DNA of 64,000 bases, taken from the NCBI GenBank assembly GCA_902493335.1, contig CABUPJ010000007.1, forward strand, positions 13,727-77,726. Direction: 5' to 3'. The translations under genes and the position numbers were made by a program. This stretch comes from an uncultured Porphyromonadaceae bacterium. Lineage in GTDB: Bacteria > Bacteroidota > Bacteroidia > Bacteroidales > Muribaculaceae. How positions within the stretch are numbered: position 1 is the stretch's first letter; each line of letters starts with the position of its first letter. This document shows positions 25,858 to 34,600 of this stretch, in pieces. The notes beneath the pieces are model-generated. The model worked only from the letters and a program-made list of their open reading frames with translations, was not told the DNA's origin and did not search any database.

Positions 25858-26684
25858 TTCTTTTCGGCAGGCTTGGCATTGAAGGCCTCGTTGAAAAACA
25901 GCAGATGATAGAGTATCGAGTTGCCCCAGTATTTGTGAGTGTGGGCGCCGGGACGCACGGTATAGTCGTGTGCGATGCCGGCCTCGTCGAGGCGTTCGTG
26001 GAGATTGTTGTTGACCTTGGCGAAGAAATCGTCGCGACCGCAGTCAAAGGTGATGTTGAGCGTGCCGGGCTTGAGCGAGTCGACGAGATTTATCACCGTC
26101 ATGCGCTCCCACAGCTCTGGATTCGATTCCTTGTCACCAAGGCGTTTGGCCATCTTCCAGCTCTTCGGGAACGGACGTATGTCGACACCGCCGCTCATGC
26201 TGCCGGCGTTGCCGAAGATGTCGGGATGGCGCATCGACAGCCACAGCGCTCCGTGACCGCCCATGCTCAGGCCCGTGATGGCGCGGTGCGACGCGCGGCG
26301 GTCGACGTCATAGTTGTCATTGATATGAGGCACCAGCACCTTGGTTATGAACGACTCCATCTGCATCCCCTTGTCTACCGGCGAGTCCCAGTACCAGCTG
26401 TCGCGGCCGTCGGGCATCACGATGACCATGCCGTACTGGTCGGCCAGCTCGGGCAGTCGGGGCTGCGTCTTGAGCCACGCGCGGTGGTCGCCCCCGTAGC
26501 CGTTGAGCAGATAGACCGTGCGGTAGCCCGCGTCGGGACGTGCGCTCTCGGGGGTGATGACGGCGACGCGCATCGGAGTCTCGAGATAACCCTGTGACGC
26601 GACGCTTATCGTATCGACTTTGGCGGCAAAGGCCGTCATACTCAATATCATGGCTGATACAGCCGACAGTATCTGACGTTTCAT
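25854..26684 (-). CDS. Secreted alpha/beta-hydrolase esterase (esterase D / CE1-like)
   Basis: The 276-residue protein has a signal peptide (QILSAVSAMILSMTAFA). An esterase fold carries nucleophile Ser140 in GLSMGGHGA, an oxyanion-side stretch YLLNGYGGDHRAW, acid in FDCGRDDFF and the catalytic His region GAHTHKYW. Relatives include tributyrin esterases and feruloyl or acetyl-xylan esterases of the S-formylglutathione hydrolase type. The substrate is not deducible; periplasmic or surface action is expected. It heads the operon with recF. A minus-strand TAATTTTG box at 26714-26707 lies 23 bp upstream. Confidence 0.88.
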   Translation of the reverse strand: MKRQILSAVSAMILSMTAFAAKVDTISVASQGYLETPMRVAVITPESARPDAGYRTVYLLNGYGGDHRAWLKTQPRLPELADQYGMVIVMPDGRDSWYWDSPVDKGMQMESFITKVLVPHINDNYDVDRRASHRAITGLSMGGHGALWLSMRHPDIFGNAGSMSGGVDIRPFPKSWKMAKRLGDKESNPELWERMTVINLVDSLKPGTLNITFDCGRDDFFAKVNNNLHERLDEAGIAHDYTVRPGAHTHKYWGNSILYHLLFFNEAFNAKPAEKK

Positions 26685-26757
26685 GTTCTTTGTTGTTTTG
26701 TTTTCACAAAATTAGTAAAAATCACAATAATATATACGCCACAGCGTTACTATTACG

Positions 26758-28173
26758 ATGAAAAATATCCTCTTATACCTCACCGTCGCTCTTGCCGCCT
26801 CTGCGGCAACGACTTCGTGTATCGAAGACAGTTTCTCGTCGTCTCCCTCCGACCAGCCGGCGTTTTCTGTCGATACCCTCAGAATGGGCGTCATCTACAC
26901 CGACGACCGTTCTGCCACCCACCGTTTTACCGTCTATAACCGAGCATCGAAGTCTATCTCGATATCCGACATATCGCTCTCGGGCGACAACGCCCCATAC
27001 TTCCGTCTCAACGTCGACGGCTTCAGCGGCTCGCGCTTCAACAACGTCGAGATACGCGCCAAAGATTCTATCTTTGTCTTCGTCGACGCCCTTCTGCCCG
27101 AGTCGGGCAGCGACACGCCCCTCGACATCTGCGCCGACATCGACTTCACCACCAACGGCGTCACCCGCAGCGTCACCATCGACGCCGAGGGACAGGATCT
27201 CGTGCGTCTCAAAGCCCTTGAAGTCACCGAAGACATGACCCTAACGGCCGGCAAGCCCTACCGCATCATCGACTCGCTCGTCGTCGCCCCCGGCGTCGCC
27301 CTCACACTCGACCCGGGCGCACGCCTGCTATTCCACGACAAGGCCTACCTCGCCGTCGAAGGACGTCTCGTAAGCCGGGGCACCCTTGACGCTCCCGTCA
27401 CCATCTCGGGCGACCGTGTCGGCAACGTAGCCGCCGACATACCCTTCGACCTCATGTCGCGTCAGTGGGAAGGCATTGTCCTGCGCCCCTCGTCGACCCA
27501 TAGCGAACTGTCGTTCACGACCATAAAGAACTCGTCGTGGGGCGTCGTCATCTACGGCTCGCCGCAGTGCAACAGCATGCCATCGCTCAAGATGACCAAC
27601 TGCCGCCTGCGCAACTCTGGCGGACTCGTCCTCACGGCCGAACACGCCGACATCGAGGCCTACGGCTGTGAATTCGCCGAAGCCGCCGACGGACTCGTCT
27701 CGCTCACCGGCGGTACCCACCGTTTCTGCCATTCGACATTCTCAAACAACTACCTCTTCACGGCCATCGGCGGCGCGGCCATCACCCTCGGCCACCTCGG
27801 CCCCGACACCGACGATCTCAGCAACCTGCCTTACACCGCCGCACGCTTCGACAACTCGATCATCTACGGCATCGGCGCCGACATCGCCCCCGGCGACCTC
27901 ATCGGCACCGGCGTCGTCTTCCACAACTGCCTGATACGCAGCGCCGGCACCGACGACGACAACTTCATCTCATGCCTTTGGGACGCCGACCCGCTCTTCT
28001 ACACCGTGCGCACCGACTACCTCTTCGACTACCGCCTGCGCGACGGTTCGCCCGCCATCGGTGCCGGCAACCCCGACCTCATCGCTCCCGAAGCCGCCAC
28101 CGACGCCTACGGTCTCGACCGCGGCCCCGCCCCCGACCTCGGCGCATATGTCTATGTGCCGGAGGGTGAGTGA
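26758..28173 (+). CDS. Surface lipoprotein with right-handed beta-helix
   Basis: The 471-residue protein has a lipoprotein signal (AASAATTSC, lipid Cys about 21) followed by acidic and Ser residues. An Ig-like region (to about 150, HRFTVYNRASKSISISDISL) precedes a repetitive parallel beta-helix region (LTLDPGARLLFHDKAYLAV, LKMTNCRLRNSGGLVLTAE, CEFAEAADGLVSLTGG) and the choice-of-anchor-type ending DGSPAIGAGNPDL, GLDRGPAPDLGAYVY. Such lipoproteins are usually surface-exposed and bind or cut polysaccharides, but no catalytic triad is evident. Single gene, transcribed away from the esterase; function unknown. Confidence 0.8.
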   Translation: MKNILLYLTVALAASAATTSCIEDSFSSSPSDQPAFSVDTLRMGVIYTDDRSATHRFTVYNRASKSISISDISLSGDNAPYFRLNVDGFSGSRFNNVEIRAKDSIFVFVDALLPESGSDTPLDICADIDFTTNGVTRSVTIDAEGQDLVRLKALEVTEDMTLTAGKPYRIIDSLVVAPGVALTLDPGARLLFHDKAYLAVEGRLVSRGTLDAPVTISGDRVGNVAADIPFDLMSRQWEGIVLRPSSTHSELSFTTIKNSSWGVVIYGSPQCNSMPSLKMTNCRLRNSGGLVLTAEHADIEAYGCEFAEAADGLVSLTGGTHRFCHSTFSNNYLFTAIGGAAITLGHLGPDTDDLSNLPYTAARFDNSIIYGIGADIAPGDLIGTGVVFHNCLIRSAGTDDDNFISCLWDADPLFYTVRTDYLFDYRLRDGSPAIGAGNPDLIAPEAATDAYGLDRGPAPDLGAYVYVPEGE

Positions 28174-28721
28174 GTTATTTCAATGCATAATGCACAATTC
28201 ACAATCTTTTTCTGACCCGTCCGACCCGTCTGACTTGTCCGACTTGTCCGACGATGAATTACAGCACAGAAACCGTCTGTTAATCAAGCCGGAGGCTTGA
28301 AGTTTTGTTAGCCGCGGGCGCTCGCGCCCGTGGAAAGAGCAAAATAGTCCTCCCTCGACCCCGGCAGGGTCGCACTATGGCCGCAAATATCGCCTGCAAG
28401 GCGATGATTTTACTGGTGGCCGCGTAGGCCGAGGCGCGCACAGCGCCGGCCTGCGCGGATAGGCGAGAAAAGCCGCAAAGCGTCTGCAAGACGCTGACTT
28501 GTAACCACAACAGCGCCTCGCTGAGGCTTAACCGACCTTATTGTTTTCTTATCCCAGGCTTAGTCGCATTTCCGATGCGTTTATGCAAAAAAAGAGCAGC
28601 GGGGGCCGGAGGCTCTCGCTGCTCGTGTTGTATGAAGCTTTGCGTCAGGCGGCTGCGCCGTGGCGCAGCCCTACCCGCTGCTTGCCTAATTGTGCATTAT
28701 GCATTGTGCATTTTTGGATGA
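28174..28721. repeat. Spacer of mixed dispersed repeats and palindromes
   Basis: Contents in order: AT-rich word CATAATGCACAATTCACAA; a GTCCGACTT 9-mer array (28211-28253); then GC-rich palindromic modules: AAGCCGGAGGCTTGAA (28288), CGGGCGCTCGCGCCCGTGG (28314), ATCGCCTGCAAGGCGATGAT (28389), GCCGCGTAGGCCGAGGCGC (28419), GTCTGCAAGACGCTGAC (28482); a terminator (28587-28624); and TTGTGCATTATGCATTGTGC (28689). No coding gene supported. Confidence 0.8.
28587..28624 (-). terminator. Intrinsic terminator of the 28722-33848 gene
   Basis: On the minus strand GAGCAGCGAGAGCC and GGCCCCCGCTGCTC form a long stem with a 4-base loop, followed by seven T. It lies about 100 bp past the stop codon. Confidence 0.8.
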
Positions 28722-31700
28722 TTATTTCACAACGACTTTGCTTGCTTTGCCGTTGACAACTTTCACGTATACGCCGGGGGTGAGGTTTTCGGCTGCGATA
28801 CGTACACCGTTGAGGTTGTAGTAGACAGCGTCACCGTTGGCTGCATCGACTGCGATATCGCTGATGCCGTCGCCCTGTTTTGTGATGGCGAGTTCGACGG
28901 GAGCTGCTGTCGAGGCTGTGCCTTCGCCGTTGAGAGCGTAGACCTGATAGCCGCCACATTCACGAGCGTAGACATGGAGGTTGTTGGCTGCGTCGAAGCG
29001 CATCTGTGCCCAACCGAGACCGGGAACCTCGACTTCGGTGAGTTTCGTCATAGCGGGGAATCCGGTTTCATCCCATTCGATTGTGAAGAATTGGATACCG
29101 CCGTTAACCGATACTGCGAAGAGTGAACGGTCTTTTGTGATGGCGATACCGGCAGTACAGCTGGTCATAAGCTCTTCAAGACCGCTGTTCATGATTTCCT
29201 GACCGTCATTGCTCATATAGATGAAGCCCGGAACACTTGCTGTGTTATTGCCTTCGCCACGAACCTGCGACAGGAAGACACCGTTTTCGACGGGGAGGAT
29301 ATCAACGTTGGTGTTGGCAAGACGAGACTTGGTGTTGACACCGCCTTCGTTGGTCGGGATTTCGCTTGTTGCGGCTGCACCGCTGAAGATCATCTTCGGA
29401 GCGACTGTCAGATACTGAGCAGAACCGATAGGCCATGCAACGACGACGTTAGATGCGTCGGGACGGTCTTCCTCGAAGCCGTACATCACGGTGTCGTCAC
29501 CCTTGCCCTGGAAGGCGATAGCGGCTGAGCCACCGGCTGTGATGACGCCTTCAGCTGTTGTGTAGAGGCCTGAGCCGGCTACGGTAGCGCCGGGAGCGGC
29601 GAGCAGGTTATAAGGCTCGGCTGTCGGGTTCAGCGGGTCGACTACCCAGTAACCGGCTGTGCCGTCTGACCAGTCGGCGAAGACTGCGAGGCCTTCACGT
29701 TCAGCGCCGCGGAAGGGAGCTGACTGGTTGGTGCTCTGTTTGAAGCCTTTGTGGAATGTGCCGACGTGTTCACCTGCGGGATCATATACGTCGAAGCCCT
29801 GCCATTTACCGTGAGATACGATAGTGTAGCCGTAAGCGGGAACAGTTTCGTCAGTGATGGTGACGACACCGCCGCGGACCATCTGTTCGGGAGTTTCGCC
29901 TGCGTAAACGAGTACGGGAGCCTCACCCTCGATGTTGCTGATGATTTCGATAGCCCAGTTGTATGTGCCACCCTTGAGGTCACCTGCAGAGAAGGCGAGA
30001 GTGTTTTCACCCTTGACTACGGCGCCGAGTTCGATTGTAGCGACATCTTCGGCGTCAGCCTGGTTGGTGAGGACGATAGCGGCCTGACCTTCGTCGCTTG
30101 ACTTGAATGTCACGCTGTAGTTGTCACTGCCGTTGTCAACGATGCTGAGGTCATATGCCATGGCTGCGCGGTGCTTGGGCTCGGGACGGCTGATAGCGAT
30201 GGCGAGCTCGGCGGGAGCTGCTGTCGTAGATGTGCCTTCACCGTTGAGAGCGTAGACCTGATAGCCGATGTTGCGTGCATAGACATGGAGGTTGTTGGCT
30301 GCGTCGAAGCGCATGTGTGCCCAGCGGAGACCTGAAACTTCGATGTCGGTGAGTTTCGTCATTACGGGGAAACCTGTCTCATCCCATTCTACTGTGAAGA
30401 TACGGATGGCGTCATTCATCGAAGCGGCGAAGAGCGAGCGGTCTTTTGTGATGGCGATACCGGCGGTAGCGCTTTCCATGATTTCTTCCATGCCGGCGTT
30501 CATGATTTCCTGACCGTCGTTGCTTACATAGATGAACGGAGGTGTGCCGGGCTCTTTACCGTTGGCGCGAACCTGTGAGCAGAAGAAGCCGTTCTCGATA
30601 GCGAGGATATCGACGTTGGTGTTCAGGAGACGGTTCTTAGTGTCAACACCGCCTTCGTTAGTCGGGATTTCGCTTGTGGCGGCTTTACCGCTGTAGATCA
30701 TCTTCGGAGCTACAGTCAGATACTGAGCCGAGCCGATAGGCCATGCAACGACGACGTTAGATGCGTCGGGACGGTCTTCCTCGAAAGCATATACGACTGT
30801 CTCGTCACCCTTGCCCTGGAAAGCGACTGCGGCTGTGCCACCTGCTGTGGCAACGCCTTCGGCTGTTGTCCAGAGACCGGCACCGTTCTTGGTTGCGCCC
30901 GGAGCGGCGAGGATGTTGTAAGGCTCGTTGGTCGGGTTCAGCGGGTCGATTACCCAGTAGCCTGCGCCCTTGTCTGACCAGTCGGCGAAGACTGCGAGAC
31001 CTTCGCGCTCAGAACCGCGGAAAGGCGATGAGCCGTTGGTTGCGTCGAAGCCTGCGAAGCCCTGATGATATGTGCCTACGAGTTTGCCTTCGGGGTTATA
31101 GACTTTAAAGCCGTTGGCACGTCCGATGCCGACGACTGTATAGCCGTAAGAAGCAGCTGTTTCGTCAGTGATGGTGACGATACCACCGTTGGTGTTGTCA
31201 GTGGGAACAGCTTCGTTCTGGACGAGCACGGGAGCTTCGCCCTCGATGTTGCTGATGATTTCGACAGCCCAGTTATACTTGCTGCCGTTGGGGAGCTCGG
31301 CGGTAGAGAACGGAATTGTGTTGGCGCCCTTGACTACCTCACCGAGATCGATGCGTACGACGTCTTCGGGATTCTCCTGGTTGGTGAGGACTACGACAGC
31401 CTTGCCTTCGTCAGTAGCGTTGAACGATACGGCAAACTGGTCGGGATCGTCAGCGTTCGGCGAGATTGCCAGACCGTAAGCCATGGCGGCACGGTGTTTG
31501 GGAGCTTCCCAGACTGTACCCTCGACTGTGAGAATCGAGTTGACAGATGTGTCGTGTTTGTAGAAGAGTGTGATGTCGACATTGACAAGTTTTTTCTCGA
31601 CCTTGAAGTTCTGGCCGTCTTTCCATGCCTTCATCTCGGTGCCGAGTGCGACAACGGGATCTGCGTCAGCGCCACGGTTGATTGACCAGTCTTCGTTAGC

Positions 31701-33848
31701 GATCTTGAACTCACCGGCTTCGAGTTCGTCGAGGTGCAGGCGATAGATAGCGCCGATACATTCGACGGGCTCGTCTGTGAGCGTCATGGGAACAGTTGTG
31801 CCCCATTCGTTGAAATCACCGCGGAGATAGAGGTCGGGCATCACGGGCAGAGGCTCTGCATCGCCTGTGAGAGTGACGTTATCCATGAACCAGCGCAGGG
31901 CATTGCTGCCGGGCCACTGTGCGTCAGAGTTGCGGACGCTGATCTTGGTGTCTTTGTTGATTGTGGCACCTTCGAGCACGACACTCAGGTGTTCCCATTT
32001 ATAGTCTGTAAAGGGTTCACCCTCTGTGTTGGCGGGGCGAGGAAGTTCAACCGGATATGTCTTGACATCCTCGCCGTTTTCAACGATGACAACGAGTTCG
32101 GTCGGATCCCAGATGCCTGAACCGCGACGCTGTGAGCTTGCGTCAAACGAGAGAGTGACGGTAGTACCGGCGGGAACAGACTTGATAGCTGGCAGTGTGA
32201 TGCCGCTGAAATAGTCGGTAAGACCGAATTTCAGATAGTTCTTATTAAGATATATCTGTGCACCGGGAACACGGTCTTTCTTACCGTCTGCGTGTACGCC
32301 CATGAAGTTATAGCCTTTGTTTACGAGTGCATCATAAACTGAAACTCCTTCGTAAACGACCTCATTGAGGTTAGGCGAGTTAGCGCCTGCGTTGTTTTCT
32401 TCAACAGTTGAACCTGCCGGACCTTTTGAATTACCAACTTCAGACCACGGTTCGAGCCATTCGAAGTCATCTGCGAAGTATGTATAAGAGGGAGCTGTGC
32501 CGACGATTTCAAGAGTCATCGCGTTGAGGTCGACTTTCACTGTGAAAGCGCCGTCAGCCACCACGCTGATGTTGCCGAGCTTGCCGGCTGTCAGAGCCAC
32601 GGGAGTGTTGAGCTTCGGAGCTACAGTCTCATTATCTTCAGCGATGCCGATTGCGCCTGCGTTGAATTCATCCCATGAGCCTTTCGAGGTCGAAATCTTG
32701 AAGATGGCCTCATTGGTGAGCTCGAGAGTATAGATGCCGTCAGCATAGGTGAATTCGGCAGCATTCTCGGGCGACCAGCCCTGGAAATTACCGGCTGCAT
32801 AAAGCGGAGCAACGGGTTCCTCTCCGGGAATCTCAATGGTATACATAGCGGCGATAACCTGATTGCCGTTGTAGTAGCGATAAAGTTCTACTTTATTGTC
32901 AGAAACTTTATGAGCTGCGAAGCCACCGAAAGTCTGACCACCGCTGGCAGCGGTTTCAAACTGGGCATGATAAATCACGTTGCCTTCAGTATCAGCAATA
33001 ACGAAATCAGGAGTATGATGATTGCCCCCCTGTTTTGCCGGAAGTACCTGATATGTCACATCACCGAGAGTGAAGACATCAAGACCCTCTGTTGTAGAGA
33101 TTGCGGGATCTGTAGGCAGTGTAAATTTGACCTGTTCGCCTGACGAATAATCAGAAGCATTGTTTGTTGAGCGGTTACGGGCGTAGAAATAATTTACGAG
33201 GTCGTCACCGAGGTCAAGAGCTTCAGTGATATTCTCAGCTTTAGGCTGAATAACAGTTGAAGTGTTGATTGCAGTACCCGAGAATCCGTCGGTTGTCATA
33301 TAGTCGAGAAGGTCTGCCTGAGCACCGTTCTGGACATAAAACAAAGGAACGTTTGCAGCAGCATTTACCGGCAGATAGAAGATAGCGCCTTCCTCGCTGA
33401 GGAGGTCACCGACGATACGGCCCATCTGGTCGATACGTGCTGCTGTGATGCCCTCGGGCATCGTGAGATTAAGCTCTTTGACATCACTGCCGTCGGCAGG
33501 AATAATCAGCCAGTTGGTTGCTGAACCGGCATTGGGAAAGTCTGTGTTGACAAGGATGTTGCCTGCTTGGTCAACAGTAATGGCCGAACCGTTTGCAGCG
33601 GCAATGTCAACAGTCTTGATGCCCTCCGGAGAAATCTCGATGAGCTTGTGCTGGACTTTGTCAACTGTGTAAACTTTGCCATTGTAGCCTGTGCCAAAAC
33701 GCATATCGTTTGCAACGTAGCCCGGATAATCTTTGAGCGCCTGCTCGATTTTCCAGTCCATCGTCACAACGGGAGCGTCTTGCGCCACAGCGACACCCGC
33801 GACTGCTACAGCCGCGCCAAGTGCCAAATTGCGTAAAGACAATTTCAT
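28722..33848 (-). CDS. Giant T9SS-exported protein with duplicated modules and glycan-binding-like domains
   Basis: The 1708-residue protein has a signal peptide (NLALGAAVAVAGVAVAQ). Residues about 25-350 look like a beta-propeller (TGYNGKVYTVDKVQHKLIEI, GSAITVDQAGNILVNTDF). Two SusE/F-like modules follow (LYAAGNFQGWSPENAAEFTY near 355; LYLRGDFNEWGTTVPMTL near 680), then two copies of a roughly 435-residue unit each beginning KHRAAMAY (starting near residues 783 and 1224; DNA about 31503-30187 and 30184-28879). The C-terminus is a T9SS type-A sorting tail (AVYYNLNGVRIAAENLTPGV, ending KASKVVVK). Likely cell-surface anchored through PorV/PorU; starch- or glycan-binding modules suggest a role in polysaccharide contact. 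Not part of a SusCD cluster. Exact function unknown. Confidence 0.82.
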   Translation of the reverse strand: MKLSLRNLALGAAVAVAGVAVAQDAPVVTMDWKIEQALKDYPGYVANDMRFGTGYNGKVYTVDKVQHKLIEISPEGIKTVDIAAANGSAITVDQAGNILVNTDFPNAGSATNWLIIPADGSDVKELNLTMPEGITAARIDQMGRIVGDLLSEEGAIFYLPVNAAANVPLFYVQNGAQADLLDYMTTDGFSGTAINTSTVIQPKAENITEALDLGDDLVNYFYARNRSTNNASDYSSGEQVKFTLPTDPAISTTEGLDVFTLGDVTYQVLPAKQGGNHHTPDFVIADTEGNVIYHAQFETAASGGQTFGGFAAHKVSDNKVELYRYYNGNQVIAAMYTIEIPGEEPVAPLYAAGNFQGWSPENAAEFTYADGIYTLELTNEAIFKISTSKGSWDEFNAGAIGIAEDNETVAPKLNTPVALTAGKLGNISVVADGAFTVKVDLNAMTLEIVGTAPSYTYFADDFEWLEPWSEVGNSKGPAGSTVEENNAGANSPNLNEVVYEGVSVYDALVNKGYNFMGVHADGKKDRVPGAQIYLNKNYLKFGLTDYFSGITLPAIKSVPAGTTVTLSFDASSQRRGSGIWDPTELVVIVENGEDVKTYPVELPRPANTEGEPFTDYKWEHLSVVLEGATINKDTKISVRNSDAQWPGSNALRWFMDNVTLTGDAEPLPVMPDLYLRGDFNEWGTTVPMTLTDEPVECIGAIYRLHLDELEAGEFKIANEDWSINRGADADPVVALGTEMKAWKDGQNFKVEKKLVNVDITLFYKHDTSVNSILTVEGTVWEAPKHRAAMAYGLAISPNADDPDQFAVSFNATDEGKAVVVLTNQENPEDVVRIDLGEVVKGANTIPFSTAELPNGSKYNWAVEIISNIEGEAPVLVQNEAVPTDNTNGGIVTITDETAASYGYTVVGIGRANGFKVYNPEGKLVGTYHQGFAGFDATNGSSPFRGSEREGLAVFADWSDKGAGYWVIDPLNPTNEPYNILAAPGATKNGAGLWTTAEGVATAGGTAAVAFQGKGDETVVYAFEEDRPDASNVVVAWPIGSAQYLTVAPKMIYSGKAATSEIPTNEGGVDTKNRLLNTNVDILAIENGFFCSQVRANGKEPGTPPFIYVSNDGQEIMNAGMEEIMESATAGIAITKDRSLFAASMNDAIRIFTVEWDETGFPVMTKLTDIEVSGLRWAHMRFDAANNLHVYARNIGYQVYALNGEGTSTTAAPAELAIAISRPEPKHRAAMAYDLSIVDNGSDNYSVTFKSSDEGQAAIVLTNQADAEDVATIELGAVVKGENTLAFSAGDLKGGTYNWAIEIISNIEGEAPVLVYAGETPEQMVRGGVVTITDETVPAYGYTIVSHGKWQGFDVYDPAGEHVGTFHKGFKQSTNQSAPFRGAEREGLAVFADWSDGTAGYWVVDPLNPTAEPYNLLAAPGATVAGSGLYTTAEGVITAGGSAAIAFQGKGDDTVMYGFEEDRPDASNVVVAWPIGSAQYLTVAPKMIFSGAAATSEIPTNEGGVNTKSRLANTNVDILPVENGVFLSQVRGEGNNTASVPGFIYMSNDGQEIMNSGLEELMTSCTAGIAITKDRSLFAVSVNGGIQFFTIEWDETGFPAMTKLTEVEVPGLGWAQMRFDAANNLHVYARECGGYQVYALNGEGTASTAAPVELAITKQGDGISDIAVDAANGDAVYYNLNGVRIAAENLTPGVYVKVVNGKASKVVVK

Positions 33849-34600
33849 GTTGTTGATTGTTAGGTTAATAAAAATTAGATGGTTTTTAGTTGGTAAATAT
33901 TTAATTGATTGTTGTTTGCAGATATCGGGCCTTTCTGTTTCTTATGGTAGTGTTTAAGGGGTTTTTACATTGATTTAAGATATTTTTTATGGTATCATCG
34001 CCAAAGATAATCTTTATTTTTTCACAAAGCAACAATTAATATATGTTTTTAAGCTTTTTTCAGACTTTTAACCTCCGGGGCAGACAACTTAAAATCTGTT
34101 GCAAACATCATGGAGCAAGGGCTTCAGCCCTTGCAGCCAGGCGAGTTAACCGCTACGGCTGAAGCCGTACCTCCATATCGCCGGACACCGCGGTGCACCG
34201 CGGCTATCGCCTGCAAGGCGATGATTATACTGGTAGCCGCGTAGGCCGAGGCGCACCAGCGCCGGCCTGCGCGGTTAGGCAAGAAAGGTGGCTTAGCGTC
34301 TGCAAGACGCTGACTTATAACCACAACAGCGCCTCGCCGAGGCTTAGCCAACCTTATTGTTTCCCTATTGGCAAATCTTTTGTTCATATGCCCTTATGTT
34401 CTTCTGTTTATTTTTAGACATAAAGACAAAAGGCCATAAGAACATAAGATTTTTATTTCTTATGCCCCTATGGCCTTATTCTTGTTTAAAACTATTCTTT
34501 TGTTCTTATGTCCTTATGATCTTATGTTTTTAATCATCCGATTGTGCATTATGCATCGTGCATTGAAAAAGATTGTGCATTGTGCATTATGCATTGTGCA
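33849..34600. repeat. Spacer with leader/promoter region then palindromic and AT-rich repeats
   Basis: 33849-34050 is AT-rich leader of the leftward gene. From 34110 come GC-rich palindromic modules: GGGCTTCAGCCCTTGCAG, CGGCTGAAGCCGTA, ATCGCCTGCAAGGCGATGAT, GCCGCGTAGGCCGAGGCGC, GCGCCGGCCTGCGCGG, GTCTGCAAGACGCTGAC, in the same order as at 28380-28500. From 34376 to 34600 there are CTTATGTCCTTATGATC and TTGTGCATTATGCATTG words. Confidence 0.8.
34002..34032 (-). promoter_or_regulatory. Probable promoter of the 28722-33848 gene
   Basis: On the minus strand TATCTTTG (34009-34002) with TTG (34032-34030) 20 bp upstream fits the Bacteroidota consensus. It predicts a roughly 150-nt 5' leader before the start at 33848. 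Confidence 0.5.

Noticed and set aside
28280..28510. A recurring peptide-like frame (ASAYAATSKIIALQAI) here and at 34124-34387 and 55585-55791
   Set aside because: The similarity comes from the GC-rich palindromic DNA modules that fill these spacers. Frames differ at the ends, have no start signal and vary in the rest, so they are not a protein family.
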